Of a stretch of DNA of 64,000 nt, positions 29,042 to 38,744 are shown one piece after another. The notes below the pieces were generated by a model. It did not search any database and had not been told where the DNA came from. It worked only from the letters and a program-made list of their open reading frames with translations. Made by a program: the position numbers and the translations under genes. Origin of the DNA: Colwellia sp. M166 (GTDB taxonomy: Bacteria > Pseudomonadota > Gammaproteobacteria > Enterobacterales > Alteromonadaceae). Location: assembly GCF_024585285.1 (NCBI RefSeq), contig NZ_CP040755.1, positions 4,712,001-4,776,000 of the forward strand, in the 5' to 3' direction. Within the stretch, counting starts at the first letter, position 1; each line of letters begins with the position of its first letter.

Positions 29042-29310
29042 TACCCATTTTACTAAGTTTGTTCCCACTCAGTGAAATTTAAAGGTTTAGCGGCACAGGT
29101 TCACAGTTCCAGACTGGACCTAAGTACCTACGTCCCATGTAGGCAAGGCATTGATTGAAGATAATGGTTATTCTCGACAACTGCTCCTGCGTTGTTCTAA
29201 TGACTCACATCCCTGTGAGAGCCTTATCGAAATCAATAACACGGCCTGTAAGTCTTTTAAAATCAACGCTGGTAAGCGCTGAGTGGAAAGAAACTTAATA
29301 AACTTGGTAT
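29042..29310. repeat. MITE-like palindromic repeat, copy B
   Basis: The left arm begins TACCCATTTTACTAAG directly after the symporter stop codon; the right arm (29278-29310, GCTGAGTGGAAAGAAACTTA to TTGGTAT) is its inverted partner. Internal sequence is shared with copy A (1883-2076) plus about 75 extra bases around 29160-29235, including TCTCGACAACTGCTCCTGCG. No gene inside. Confidence 0.75.
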
Positions 29311-29684
29311 AACATTATATAGTCATACTGAGGTGGCTTAGATATATTAAAGCTAGTGCTAACATTCGCTTTCTAATATCATGTCTTGCTAGGCATTTAT
29401 TAATATTATAGCTTGCTATACAAGTTAGACTCTACGCTCTATAACGAACTTTAACCTGAGTACATTAGACTAATGAATGATTGCTAGTTTTAAATAATTT
29501 TCTATAATAATGATTTACCTTTGTTTTAAGAAAATAGTTGATTTATATCAAAAATCAAACCATAAGTAAGTGATAGAGTTACTTTTAACTTATCGTTAAA
29601 TTTATTCTTTCACCTACCTTTGACTTTCGCTTTTGTGTAACTTACTCCTAAAACTTTAAATTACTCTTATTAAAAGGATAAGTT
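29311..29684. other. Intergenic gap, no gene seen
   Basis: About 370 very AT-rich bases between the repeat and the chemoreceptor gene. The chemoreceptor promoter should be here; no convincing motif was fixed by eye. The AAAGGAT ribosome site precedes the GTG at 29685. Confidence 0.45.
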
Positions 29685-31664
29685 GTGACGTTTTCTGATA
29701 TTTCTTTCAAAAACAAAATATTTCTCTTGCTGGCATTGCCACTTCTTGGCTTTATATGGTTAAGTACTTTAACCATCAAACAACACTATACTGCTAATCA
29801 TGAGATGGAAAGCTTGGCTCAGTTGACTCGACTTTCCATCACTTATAGTGAACTTGTTCACGAATTACAAAAAGAGCGAGGAGCCACCGCTGGATATTTA
29901 GGCTCGAAAGGGCAAAGCTTCAGCAATGAACTCAATAAGCAACGTATCGCAAGCGATGTTAAAAAAACTAAGCGTAATGCTTTTTTAGCGATTAACAGCT
30001 TTGAACATGAGCTCATTATTGCATTAAATAAAGATATAGCGACAGAGCTAGCAAAACTTGATGCTATACGAACAAGAGTGAGTCGCTTAGATATAGATAG
30101 CGCAAAAGCGATTAGCTATTACACCAATCTTAATAGCAAGTTGTTGTCTGTTTCAACGCTGATTGCTGAACTCAGTACTGATGCTAATCTTACCAAGCAA
30201 ACCATGGCATATTATAACTTTTTGCAAGGTAAGGAGCGTGCCGGCATTGAACGGGCGGTGATGAGTAATACTTTTGCTTTAGATGAATTTAAAACCGGTA
30301 TATTTGTGCGGTTTATCTCCTTAGTCACTGAGCAAAATACTTATATGGCTAACTTCCTAGCGTCGACTAACGCTGAAAATATTCGCTATTATCAAGAAAA
30401 AATGTCTCATCCGGCCGCCAAGGAAGTGATAAAATTACGTAAGATAGCAGAGAATAGCAAGGCTGACTTTTCTGTTGATGCCGTCTATTGGTTTCAACAG
30501 GCAACACTGAGAATAGGGCAGTTGAAAGATGTTGAAGATAGAGTGGCTAATAATTTACTGACCTTAGCGGAAACTGCTCATACTAGAGCATTTAATGCCC
30601 TACTTTTTGATGTGATTACTACCGTCATTGTCTTATTTTTAGTGCTAATAATCACCATAGCCTCAATTAAAGATTTAACCTCGCGAGTAAATGAATTGAC
30701 CCATGTATTGGGCATGGTACGTAATGAAAATGATCTATCAGTGCGAACAAAGCTACAAGGGAAGAGCGAGCTAGGACAAATATCTATTGCACTAAATCTC
30801 ACCCTAGAGCAGTTTTCAAATACCATTAATGAAATTTCGAATGCTAGTTTAACTTTATCGGCCGCTGCCGAAGAAACCTCCACCACATGTGAATATAATG
30901 CTCAGACATTAATGGAACAGCAACAAGGAATAGGCGTTATAGCGGCTGCGGTCGAGCAACTGTCTGCAACAGTGAAAGAGGTTGCCAATAATACGCAAGT
31001 TACAGCAGATTCGACAAAAGAGGCTGATAGCCAAGCAAAAAGTGGTCTTGATGTGGTAAAAATATCTTATGACTCCATTGAAGTATTGTCTGCAGAAATT
31101 GACAGTTTAGCGCAAAAGATTAATAGCTTACATGCCAGTAGCAGCGATATAACTAAAGTGGTTGACGTTATTAAGTCGGTTGCAGAGCAAACAAATCTAT
31201 TAGCGCTTAATGCTGCTATTGAAGCTGCAAGAGCAGGAGAGCAAGGCCGAGGCTTTGCTGTTGTTGCTGATGAAGTTCGAACCTTGGCTCAACGAACCCA
31301 AGAATCTACTTCGGAAATAGAAGCATTTATTGGCTCCTTACAGGCAGATGCTAGCGCTGCCCACCAAGTGATAGAAAATAGCCAACAAAAAGCTATTATA
31401 GCGGTTGAGAATTCAAAAAATGTTGAAAGTACCTTGCAAGAGATAACGGCAGCGATTGGTCATATTTTTTCCATGACAGAGCAAGTTGCTACTGCAATTG
31501 AAGAACAATCAGTGGTAACTCAAGATGTAGCACAGAACATTGTTGATATCGAACAAAAATCAACTGAGACAGCTGCTGGGGCTGCGCAGATAGCTGCAAC
31601 AGCGAAAGAACAAGCTTACCTAGCAACCTCAATGCAGGATTTAGCAAGCCGGTTTCGTGTATAA
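29685..31664 (+). CDS. Methyl-accepting chemotaxis protein with NIT sensor domain
   Basis: A 659-aa chemoreceptor starting with GTG. TM1 is about residues 11-28. The periplasmic NIT domain (nitrate/nitrite-sensing-type fold) spans about 45-300, with the family start [22 protein letters not shown]2 is about 303-325, then HAMP ([20 protein letters not shown]) and the kinase-control domain with hairpin tip [20 protein letters not shown] near residue 505. The ligand may be nitrate or nitrite, not proven. The next gene starts 2 bp after its stop. Confidence 0.93.
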   Translation: MTFSDISFKNKIFLLLALPLLGFIWLSTLTIKQHYTANHEMESLAQLTRLSITYSELVHELQKERGATAGYLGSKGQSFSNELNKQRIASDVKKTKRNAFLAINSFEHELIIALNKDIATELAKLDAIRTRVSRLDIDSAKAISYYTNLNSKLLSVSTLIAELSTDANLTKQTMAYYNFLQGKERAGIERAVMSNTFALDEFKTGIFVRFISLVTEQNTYMANFLASTNAENIRYYQEKMSHPAAKEVIKLRKIAENSKADFSVDAVYWFQQATLRIGQLKDVEDRVANNLLTLAETAHTRAFNALLFDVITTVIVLFLVLIITIASIKDLTSRVNELTHVLGMVRNENDLSVRTKLQGKSELGQISIALNLTLEQFSNTINEISNASLTLSAAAEETSTTCEYNAQTLMEQQQGIGVIAAAVEQLSATVKEVANNTQVTADSTKEADSQAKSGLDVVKISYDSIEVLSAEIDSLAQKINSLHASSSDITKVVDVIKSVAEQTNLLALNAAIEAARAGEQGRGFAVVADEVRTLAQRTQESTSEIEAFIGSLQADASAAHQVIENSQQKAIIAVENSKNVESTLQEITAAIGHIFSMTEQVATAIEEQSVVTQDVAQNIVDIEQKSTETAAGAAQIAATAKEQAYLATSMQDLASRFRV

Positions 31665-31666
31665 AT

Positions 31667-33871
31667 ATGATGCTACGGATCAGTAATAAAAATAAACTCA
31701 TTGTTAGCTTTGTTGCCTTGTTACTCGTTGGGCTATTAGCTTCAACAACGGTGGCTTATTTCCATGTAAAAAACCGCTTAGAAGTTGCGATTCAACAAGA
31801 AATACAGCTAAAAGCAAATTTAGTCGCGGTTAAGTTAAATTATTTAACGCAAAAGACGATAGAGCAAGTCAATCACTTTGCTTTACATCTTGACTTGTCA
31901 GATGTTGAACTTGAACAACATCCGGGCTTTGAATACTTTTTGAAACGCCACCCTAATCATAATGGCTTAGAATATTTAGGCTATGTCATGGATTCAGACG
32001 GTTACTATGGCATAGCCAACTGGCAAGTGCCTGTTGGCTATGACCCCAGAAATCGTCCTTGGTATATTGAAGGTAAAAAAGCTAAAACAGCCCGGTTTGG
32101 TAAACCTTACATCAGTGTTGATAATGATAAGCAACCACTGCTAGCTGTAACATCACCAATAACACAACACGGCAAGTTTGTCGGTTTAGCCACCGCTCAT
32201 CTTAAGTTCGATTATGTCTTAGCAGTACTAAGTGATATTGATCTGGGCATGGCCGGTAAGGCATTTTTAGTTGATCAGGACGGTAACGTTGATTTACCGA
32301 AAATACAAAATGTTGACTTAATTTGGCAGGATGAAGTCAAAAGTATTATTAAGCAGGGTATTACCACAGGATTAAGAACAGCAACAAGCTCTTCAGAGCA
32401 GCTTTTCTATATAACAAATTCAATTGACCATATCGCTAGCCGTATTGTTTTTGCCGTACCTAAAGCCGCAATATCACAAAAAATTTACCAAGATACGCTG
32501 ACGTTACTGATAAAGTTCTTGTTGATTTATATTGTGGTGATGTTTGCCTTGTATTTATCCAATCGGCATTTACTCGCTCCGCTTTTTAACTATCTTGAAC
32601 TCGATAGTGTTACGCGTTTACCCAGTAAAAAGCACTTTAAACAACAAATTACTCAAGACTTTCTGCCATTTAATATTCCAGGTCGCTTGTTAATTATTAA
32701 TATGGAAAACTTTAATCGTATTACTGCGGCATATCCGGCAACAACAGTTAATTTACTACAAAATAAAATAAAAGAGCGCATTCAATTGCAGTTAACCGAA
32801 CGCTCCTTGCTTGGCAACTTTTCAGAGAGTCGTTATATCGCTTATTATCAGTTGAGCGAAGATGATAATAAGCAATTGCTAACGGCACTGACCTCAGCAC
32901 TGTCTAAATTATACGAGGTGGCTGGAGGTGAAATTTATTGTAACTTTAGGATCGGTGTTTGTGACTTTCCTGAACACGGTAATGATATTGAAACTTTGAT
33001 TGATAATGCGTTCTCAGCATTGTCCAGTATTAGTCGACAACAAAACAATACTTTTGCCGTTTTTACCCCCCAAATTAATCAGCAATTTAGTGATGTGCAG
33101 AAAATTCATAATGCCATGACAAAAGCGCTACATGCTGAAGAATTCACCATGGTTTATCAGCCCCAAATAAACCGTTTATCTGGAGAACTTTTTGCGGTTG
33201 AAGCTTTAGTTCGTTGGCACTCTAAAGCGCTGAATAGAACGGTTTCTCCGGTCGAGTTTATTCCTATTGCTGAATCTAATGGATTGATGGTGTCTTTAGG
33301 TGAAAATATTATTCGACAAGTGTTTAACCAAGTTGCGCAATGGAATAAACAGGGGCTAAATATTGCTAAAGTGAGTATCAATATTTCACCGCAACAGCTA
33401 TTAGTTCATCGTTTTTATGATAATTTAATGCGCTGTATAAATGAATTTCAGGTTTTACCTAGTCAAATTGAGTTGGAAATCACTGAAACTTCATTATTAC
33501 AAGACCCTAATGCCAGTATCGAGATCTTAAATAAACTGAGTCAGTGTGGATTTTCAATTGCCATTGATGATTTTGGTACCGGTTATTCATCATTAGAATA
33601 TTTAAATACCATGCCGTTACACAAGTTAAAGATAGATCGTAGCTTTGTTATTGATCTGGATAAGAAAACGAAAAGTGCGGTGTTAGTTAAAACCATTATT
33701 GCCATGGCAAATAATCTCGGCCTCGAAGTGCTAGCTGAAGGCGTTGAAAATGAAGCTGAAGCTAATACCTTGCAAGCATTAGGTTGTGATAAAATTCAAG
33801 GTTATCTATATTCAAAACCTTTAAACGCAATAGATTTAGCTGCTTATATTGCCGTAAGACAAAATACTTAG
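31667..33871 (+). CDS. Cache-GGDEF-EAL protein; c-di-GMP phosphodiesterase with degenerate GGDEF
   Basis: A 734-aa membrane protein: TM1 about 12-32, a periplasmic dCache domain about 35-270 (NRPWYIEGKKAKTARFGKPY), and TM2 about 278-300. The GGDEF domain has no GGDEF motif (GNFSESRY in its place) and probably only regulates. The EAL domain is complete: FAVEALVRW, NISPQQL, ELEITETSL, AIDDFGTGYSSLEYL, KLKIDRSF, AEGVENEAE and QGYLYSKPL. It should hydrolyse c-di-GMP. Being coupled to the chemoreceptor, it likely links a small-molecule signal to motility. Confidence 0.93.
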   Translation: MMLRISNKNKLIVSFVALLLVGLLASTTVAYFHVKNRLEVAIQQEIQLKANLVAVKLNYLTQKTIEQVNHFALHLDLSDVELEQHPGFEYFLKRHPNHNGLEYLGYVMDSDGYYGIANWQVPVGYDPRNRPWYIEGKKAKTARFGKPYISVDNDKQPLLAVTSPITQHGKFVGLATAHLKFDYVLAVLSDIDLGMAGKAFLVDQDGNVDLPKIQNVDLIWQDEVKSIIKQGITTGLRTATSSSEQLFYITNSIDHIASRIVFAVPKAAISQKIYQDTLTLLIKFLLIYIVVMFALYLSNRHLLAPLFNYLELDSVTRLPSKKHFKQQITQDFLPFNIPGRLLIINMENFNRITAAYPATTVNLLQNKIKERIQLQLTERSLLGNFSESRYIAYYQLSEDDNKQLLTALTSALSKLYEVAGGEIYCNFRIGVCDFPEHGNDIETLIDNAFSALSSISRQQNNTFAVFTPQINQQFSDVQKIHNAMTKALHAEEFTMVYQPQINRLSGELFAVEALVRWHSKALNRTVSPVEFIPIAESNGLMVSLGENIIRQVFNQVAQWNKQGLNIAKVSINISPQQLLVHRFYDNLMRCINEFQVLPSQIELEITETSLLQDPNASIEILNKLSQCGFSIAIDDFGTGYSSLEYLNTMPLHKLKIDRSFVIDLDKKTKSAVLVKTIIAMANNLGLEVLAEGVENEAEANTLQALGCDKIQGYLYSKPLNAIDLAAYIAVRQNT

Positions 33872-33915
33872 GCTAGTGCGCTTAAAGGTAAAATGATGCT
33901 AGGCAATGCTAAATA

Positions 33916-34913
33916 ACCTCAGATCGGGTTAAGCCCTAACCATAGCATTCTTCTCTACGTCACTAATATTAAGGGTTGGCTTATTTTCTTTAAGGCAATA
34001 AGCCACTAAACCTGCCAGTAAATTCAACATAAAACTATTAGGGCTACGATGACGCGAATGCTCTATTTGAGATATATTCTTCAATTGATCATTTATCGTT
34101 TCAATAATAAACCGTCTAGATAACATTGCTCTATCCCATAACGACATAGCTTTGGCTTTCATATTACGGCGCACGGTTGTTATCAAATCAACTCCTTTTT
34201 CCTTCAAACCAACTGTTAATTTTTTGCTTATATAGCCTTTATCTGCATATAACTTCCCTTTTAAGTTTTTAGCTAAGGCTAATACGGGCTTTGTGTCGTG
34301 AACATTGCCAGTAGTTAATTTAGCCTCAACTATTTCACCTCTAAAGTTAGTGACTAAATGTAGTTTGAACCCATAAAACCAACCCATTGTTCCTTTGCCC
34401 CGTTCGGCTATACCGTCAAATGTTTTATGTCTAGGAATTCTTAAGTTATGGCATACTTTTATGCTTGTAGAGTCAATAAACTCAATACCTGTAGACTCAC
34501 CTTTAAGTATTGAAAAGTAGCTAGAAAGTGGAACGACCGCTTTAGGCATCACTTCTAAAAATCGAGTGTAGCTCAATAAGCTAGGGAAATGTGAACGATA
34601 AAACTTAGTAATATAACCTTTATAATAATTTTTAAAGTCGCGATGATTTGATGTATGAAAAGCAATTAATATAGTGATTATCTCACTCATAGCCATACGG
34701 CATGGACGATTTCGCTTGATACTTCCATCAGCAATTAATTGTTTCTCCCATTGTGGGATAAATACGCGACAAAAATCATCGACATCACAGAATATTTCAA
34801 CTAGTTTATTCATGCCCGTTCCTTATTATCTTTCTGTTTTTTCTTGGTCGAAAGATCGGATCGTGGAACGGGCACTTAGTTCAATTTAATTAATTCTTAT
34901 CCCGAGCTGAGGT
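33916..34913 (-). mobile_element. IS982-family insertion sequence, copy 3
   Basis: A 998-bp copy in reverse orientation, with TSD TAAATA at 33910-33915 and 34914-34919. It encodes an intact transposase identical in protein to copy 1. It sits 44 bp after the Cache-EAL gene. Confidence 0.96.
33929..34813 (-). CDS. IS982-family DDE transposase (copy 3)
   Basis: A 294-aa intact transposase identical to that of copy 1, with the catalytic motifs FIDSTSIK, YADKGYISKK and FIIETINDQL. The same start-codon hairpin is present. This and copy 1 are the likely active sources for the frameshifted copy 2. Confidence 0.95.
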   Translation of the reverse strand: MNKLVEIFCDVDDFCRVFIPQWEKQLIADGSIKRNRPCRMAMSEIITILIAFHTSNHRDFKNYYKGYITKFYRSHFPSLLSYTRFLEVMPKAVVPLSSYFSILKGESTGIEFIDSTSIKVCHNLRIPRHKTFDGIAERGKGTMGWFYGFKLHLVTNFRGEIVEAKLTTGNVHDTKPVLALAKNLKGKLYADKGYISKKLTVGLKEKGVDLITTVRRNMKAKAMSLWDRAMLSRRFIIETINDQLKNISQIEHSRHRSPNSFMLNLLAGLVAYCLKENKPTLNISDVEKNAMVRA

Positions 34914-34991
34914 TAAATAGTCTTTCTTAATAAAATAATCCACTCGATAAGTTTTATTAAACAAATATTCTGTAATATAAAATATTAAAAA

Positions 34992-35522
34992 TTACGATTT
35001 AGTGCTTTCAAGTAAGCGACGTTTTTCTATTGCCATTGGCGTAATTTCATTATGCAATTTCTTTTCTAAGCCAAGGGCAAAATATACTTCAGCCATCAGA
35101 AATAGCGGCCCGATAACCAAGCCCATAATGTCATCTAAAAATGCCGGTTTAGCTTTTTCGTAAATATGGCCAATAAATTGAATTATCCAGCCAATAATAA
35201 AGGTAGCTATGGCCAGCCAGAAGGCATATTCCATTGTCGACACTAAGCTAGCAAGGTAAATGTTAACGAGCACATAAATCAGCATGCCAAAGCCTAATTT
35301 CGCGTGTAAGGTAAAATAATAAACTACGCTGATGCTAAGTAGCACCATCGCAGGGGTAAAAGTTAGTACATTATCATCGATTGCAATGGTGATACTCTGT
35401 AAGCTCAGTAATAAGGTAATAGCCCATACGATAAGTGGTATGCCAATAAAATGAGTTTTAATATTATGTTTATTAAAATGCACACTTTTGTAGTTTGCGA
35501 GTTGTACTTCGACTGTTTTCAT
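34992..35522 (-). CDS. Mpo1-like (DUF962) membrane protein
   Basis: A 176-aa protein with about four membrane segments in the Mpo1/YGL010w family (fatty-acid 2-hydroxy dioxygenase in yeast). Marks are YKSVHFNKHNIKTHFIGIPLIVWAI at the start, with conserved His, and the WIIQFIGHIYEKAKPAFLDD segment carrying the second His pair. The bacterial function is not established. Confidence 0.8.
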   Translation of the reverse strand: MKTVEVQLANYKSVHFNKHNIKTHFIGIPLIVWAITLLLSLQSITIAIDDNVLTFTPAMVLLSISVVYYFTLHAKLGFGMLIYVLVNIYLASLVSTMEYAFWLAIATFIIGWIIQFIGHIYEKAKPAFLDDIMGLVIGPLFLMAEVYFALGLEKKLHNEITPMAIEKRRLLESTKS

Positions 35523-35727
35523 GACAGTGCCTTATTGTTATTTTGTTAAATATAATGGCAAGTAATGGTTAATATGTAAAGAGAGCTGACCAGTGTTAAA
35601 TCGGCTTAAGGTGCTGTGTGATCTTGATTAGCAACGTTGAGTTGGCCAGCTGATTAACTTTATCGTATTGCAGTTATACGATCTTACTCATACAATAACG
35701 GCATTAGTTATTGAAAAAGTTAATATT

Positions 35728-36072
35728 ATGTCTTCAGATAAATTAGGCTCTAGCCTTAATTATAAACGCCAAGAGCAAGGTTACCGTGATCGCGCATTAA
35801 AATTATATCCATGGGTATGTGGTCGCTGTGCGCGTGCGTTTGAATATTCCAATATTAAAGAGTTAACAGTGCATCATATGGACCATGATCATACGAACAA
35901 TCCTAATGATGGTAGTAACTGGGAATTACTTTGCATCTATTGTCACGATAATGAACATGCCAAATATACCGAACATGCAAATTATCAAACAGAAGTTAAA
36001 GCTGGCGATAGTAATCAAGATACCGCAACATATAATCCATTTGCAGATTTAAAGTCATTATTGAAAAAGTAA
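35728..36072 (+). CDS. YajD-like HNH nuclease
   Basis: A 114-aa protein from the ATG at 35728 (MSSDKLGSSLNYKRQEQGYR); an upstream TTG at 35668 is open but the family starts here. The HNH/zinc core is CGRCARAF, ELTVHHMDHDHTNNPNDGSNWELLCIYCH with CxxC pairs. YajD-family proteins are small HNH endonuclease-like proteins of unsettled role. It is followed within 35 bp by the truncated DUF808 gene. Confidence 0.85.
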   Translation: MSSDKLGSSLNYKRQEQGYRDRALKLYPWVCGRCARAFEYSNIKELTVHHMDHDHTNNPNDGSNWELLCIYCHDNEHAKYTEHANYQTEVKAGDSNQDTATYNPFADLKSLLKK

Positions 36073-36105
36073 TGCTATAGGCTAACCCGATAAAAGGAAT
36101 TGACA

Positions 36106-36966
36106 GTGGCAGGTTCGAGTTTATTAACATTAATTGATGACATAGCAACGGTACTCGATGATGTAGCTATTTTATCGAAAGTTGCAGCTAAAAAAACTGC
36201 TGGTGTGCTCGGTGATGATTTAGCGTTAAATGCCGAACAAGTCTCGGGTGTTAAAGCTGATAGAGAGTTGCCTGTTGTTTGGGCGGTTGCTAAAGGTTCT
36301 TTTTTAAATAAATTGATCTTAGTGCCTTCTGCTTTACTGATCAGTGCATTTATGCCGCCTTTGATCACGGTTTTATTAGTTATTGGTGGTTTATTTCTTT
36401 GTTTCGAAGGCTTTGAAAAGGTTTTTCATAAGTTTGTCCATAGCCAACAAGCATTGGCACAAGAACATCAAGCGGTGATTGAGGCAGTTAATAAAGAAAA
36501 TGTCGATATTATTGCGCTTGAAAAAGAAAAAATTAAAGGCGCTATTCGTACTGACTTTATTCTTTCTGCAGAGATTGTTGTTATTGCACTTGGTTCGGTT
36601 AAAGAAGCGGCTTTTGAAACGCAAGTGATGGTTATTTCGGCTTTAGCTATTGCGATTACGGTCGGGGTTTACGGACTTGTGGCAGCGATCGTTAAGTTGG
36701 ACGACCTAGGTCTATATTTACTGAGAAAGTCTGTGTCAGGTGGTTTTAATGCGCTGCAAAGGTCTATTGGACGTGGCCTATTGATTTTTGCGCCATTTTT
36801 AATGAAGCTATTGACTATTGTTGGCACTATCGCGATGTTTTTGGTTTATATTTCAATAGAAAATGTAAAAATAACATGTAAAAGTTTGCTTTTTACAATA
36901 AAATCAAAGGGTATGTGTCAAAATTCTAGCATTCCTAATTTACATAGTGGTTTTGTTTTGGTTTAA
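36106..36966 (+). pseudogene. DUF808 (YedI-like) membrane protein, C-terminus replaced
   Basis: The GTG at 36106 behind AAAGGA gives [19 protein letters not shown], the DUF808 N-terminus. It follows the family to about 36845 ([11 protein letters not shown]) and then changes into an unrelated AT-rich tail of about 40 residues. The full-length homologue next door (36981-37931) continues FLVGGGILVHA at the same point. The last fifth of the protein, with membrane helices, is therefore lost. The break marks the left edge of the accessory island. Confidence 0.8.
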
Positions 36967-36980
36967 AAAGGAATTTTTTG

Positions 36981-37931
36981 ATGGCTGGTTCAAGTTTACT
37001 TACATTAATAGATGATATTGCAACTGTGCTTGATGATATTGCTATATTGTCAAAAGTTGCAGCGAAGAAAACTGCTGGGGTTTTAGGTGATGACCTTGCA
37101 TTAAATGCAGAACAAGTTTCTGGAGTTAAAGCTGAACGTGAGTTACCTGTAGTTTGGGCGGTAACAAAAGGTTCTTTTTTAAATAAGCTAATACTTGTTC
37201 CTGCTGCTTTAGCAATTAGCGCAGTCGCACCTTGGTTAATCAATTACTTGCTTATACTTGGTGGACTCTTTTTGGTTTATGAGGGAGTTGAAAAGGTACT
37301 TCATAAATTTTTGCATTCTAGTGAAGAGCTAAAATTAGAGCATGATAAAAAAGTATCAGATCTATTGGATAAAGATATAGACCTAGTTGAAGTTGAAAAA
37401 GACAAGATTAAAGGAGCTATTAGAACCGATTTTGTCCTGTCTGCCGAGATAATAGTAATTATCTTAGGAACAGTGCAGGCTTCACCTATTGAGACTCAAA
37501 TTATGGTATTGTCGTTAATGGCAATTCTATTTACAGTTTTGGTTTATGGGGTTGTGGCGCTGATAGTTAAACTTGATGATATGGGACTTTATCTTTTAAG
37601 AAAGTCAGTCAGTGGTCGGTACAATACTATTCAAAGAACCGTTGGTAGATTTTTACTAAGGTTTTCTCCGATTCTAATGAAAAGTCTTTCTGTGATAGGT
37701 ACTGCTGCTGTATTTTTAGTTGGTGGTGGCATATTGGTACATGCAATTCCTTTTTTACACCATTTTGTTGAGCATGCAGTAGAAGGGGTAAATATCCTAC
37801 CTTCAATAAACTCTATATTATCTACATTTTCGGCAGCATTGCTTAACTCTATTATTGGCTTTATAGCAGGTTTAATGGTTTTGTTTATTCTCAAGATGTT
37901 TAAAAAAACTAAAGATATTTTTGTTAATTAG
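36981..37931 (+). CDS. DUF808 (YedI-like) membrane protein, complete diverged copy
   Basis: A 316-aa inner-membrane protein with N-terminal [20 protein letters not shown], a hydrophobic pair near 75-105, [29 protein letters not shown], and C-terminal helices (LNSIIGFIAGLMVLFIL). It is close to the truncated gene just upstream at protein level but clearly diverged at DNA level, so it came from another strain or species. The function of DUF808 is unknown. AAAAGGA ribosome site before the ATG. Confidence 0.85.
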   Translation: MAGSSLLTLIDDIATVLDDIAILSKVAAKKTAGVLGDDLALNAEQVSGVKAERELPVVWAVTKGSFLNKLILVPAALAISAVAPWLINYLLILGGLFLVYEGVEKVLHKFLHSSEELKLEHDKKVSDLLDKDIDLVEVEKDKIKGAIRTDFVLSAEIIVIILGTVQASPIETQIMVLSLMAILFTVLVYGVVALIVKLDDMGLYLLRKSVSGRYNTIQRTVGRFLLRFSPILMKSLSVIGTAAVFLVGGGILVHAIPFLHHFVEHAVEGVNILPSINSILSTFSAALLNSIIGFIAGLMVLFILKMFKKTKDIFVN

Positions 37932-38173
37932 AGTTTTCTGTTTTTAAGTATCCAAGTAAAGTTTTATTCGATTAAATATTGAATTTAAACAATTTTGTCA
38001 GTTATCATATCAATATAGGCTTTCAGAGAGGCCAGTTCCCACTTATATCGCGGACGAAATGGATTTACTCTGGAGTTTTAAAACAGTTCGCCTGGCGAAT
38101 ATTACCCAATAAGAATTTACATGACGGAGAGTGCGTGGACTCAATGTTATTGTATTTTTATATTGGTGAAAAA

Positions 38174-38533
38174 ATGTCACTGAAAAATGACGAATTAGTT
38201 CTAAATATTAAAAGACAAGCAAAACGGTTTTCAAAAATCCAATCTATTTCCCTTGGGCAAGCCCAAGAACTTCTCTCTATCATTGTTTATGACTGTGATG
38301 GTTGGGGACATTTATTAACTTCTCTAAAATCAAAGAAATTTGATAATGAATTTTTAGTCCTTTCGGCTCTTCATCCTAAAGCCGATATTTTCCTTTTTAA
38401 ACTACTCAATAAAAATATAGCTAGTATTATTGCTCGCTTTAATGCGAGGTTTCCTAACTTTGAAGGAAATGAAGAAATAATCATAAATTTATTCGGAATT
38501 GAACTACATGATTTTGAACGAAAAATAAAATAA
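38174..38533 (+). CDS. Hypothetical protein with a small helical domain
   Basis: A 119-aa soluble protein from the ATG at 38174 behind TGGTGAA; the frame stays open to 37979 but without a convincing start. Its N-terminal helical stretch LNIKRQAKRFSKIQSISLGQAQELLS and YDCDGWGHLLTSLKS resembles the short helical module that precedes other domains in many plasmid and ICE proteins (Q-LLA...G+-W--L pattern). Function unknown. Confidence 0.55.
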   Translation: MSLKNDELVLNIKRQAKRFSKIQSISLGQAQELLSIIVYDCDGWGHLLTSLKSKKFDNEFLVLSALHPKADIFLFKLLNKNIASIIARFNARFPNFEGNEEIIINLFGIELHDFERKIK

Positions 38534-38744
38534 TTTCTTTTAAATTATACATATACGTATAATTCGCTCTATTTACACCTTAGCAATGTTCGATTATATT
38601 AGCAAAAAAGGCGGTACGGACTGCCTATACCTACACACGTCAAATTTAGCTTTTGGGCGTGAACGATGAAGCCGCGCATCCGTAAAGTTTACTTTTATTC
38701 ATAGATCAAAGTTGGCGTTGTAGGTCAATATTTTGATCGCAAAC

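Noticed and set aside
34674..34889. 71-aa frame antisense to the IS982 transposase start (also in copies 1 and 2)
   Set aside because: It is identical in all copies only because the IS is; there is no ribosome site and no independent evidence.
35540..35575. TTGTTAA-N18-GTTA upstream of the YajD-like gene
   Set aside because: It fits the island promoter spacing but the second element is GTTA, the surrounding bases (AATT, CG) do not match, and it lies outside the island. Treated as chance.
38534..38744. Possible integron attC-like or structured RNA in the gap
   Set aside because: Some short inverted pieces occur but no attC core sites and no convincing fold could be traced.
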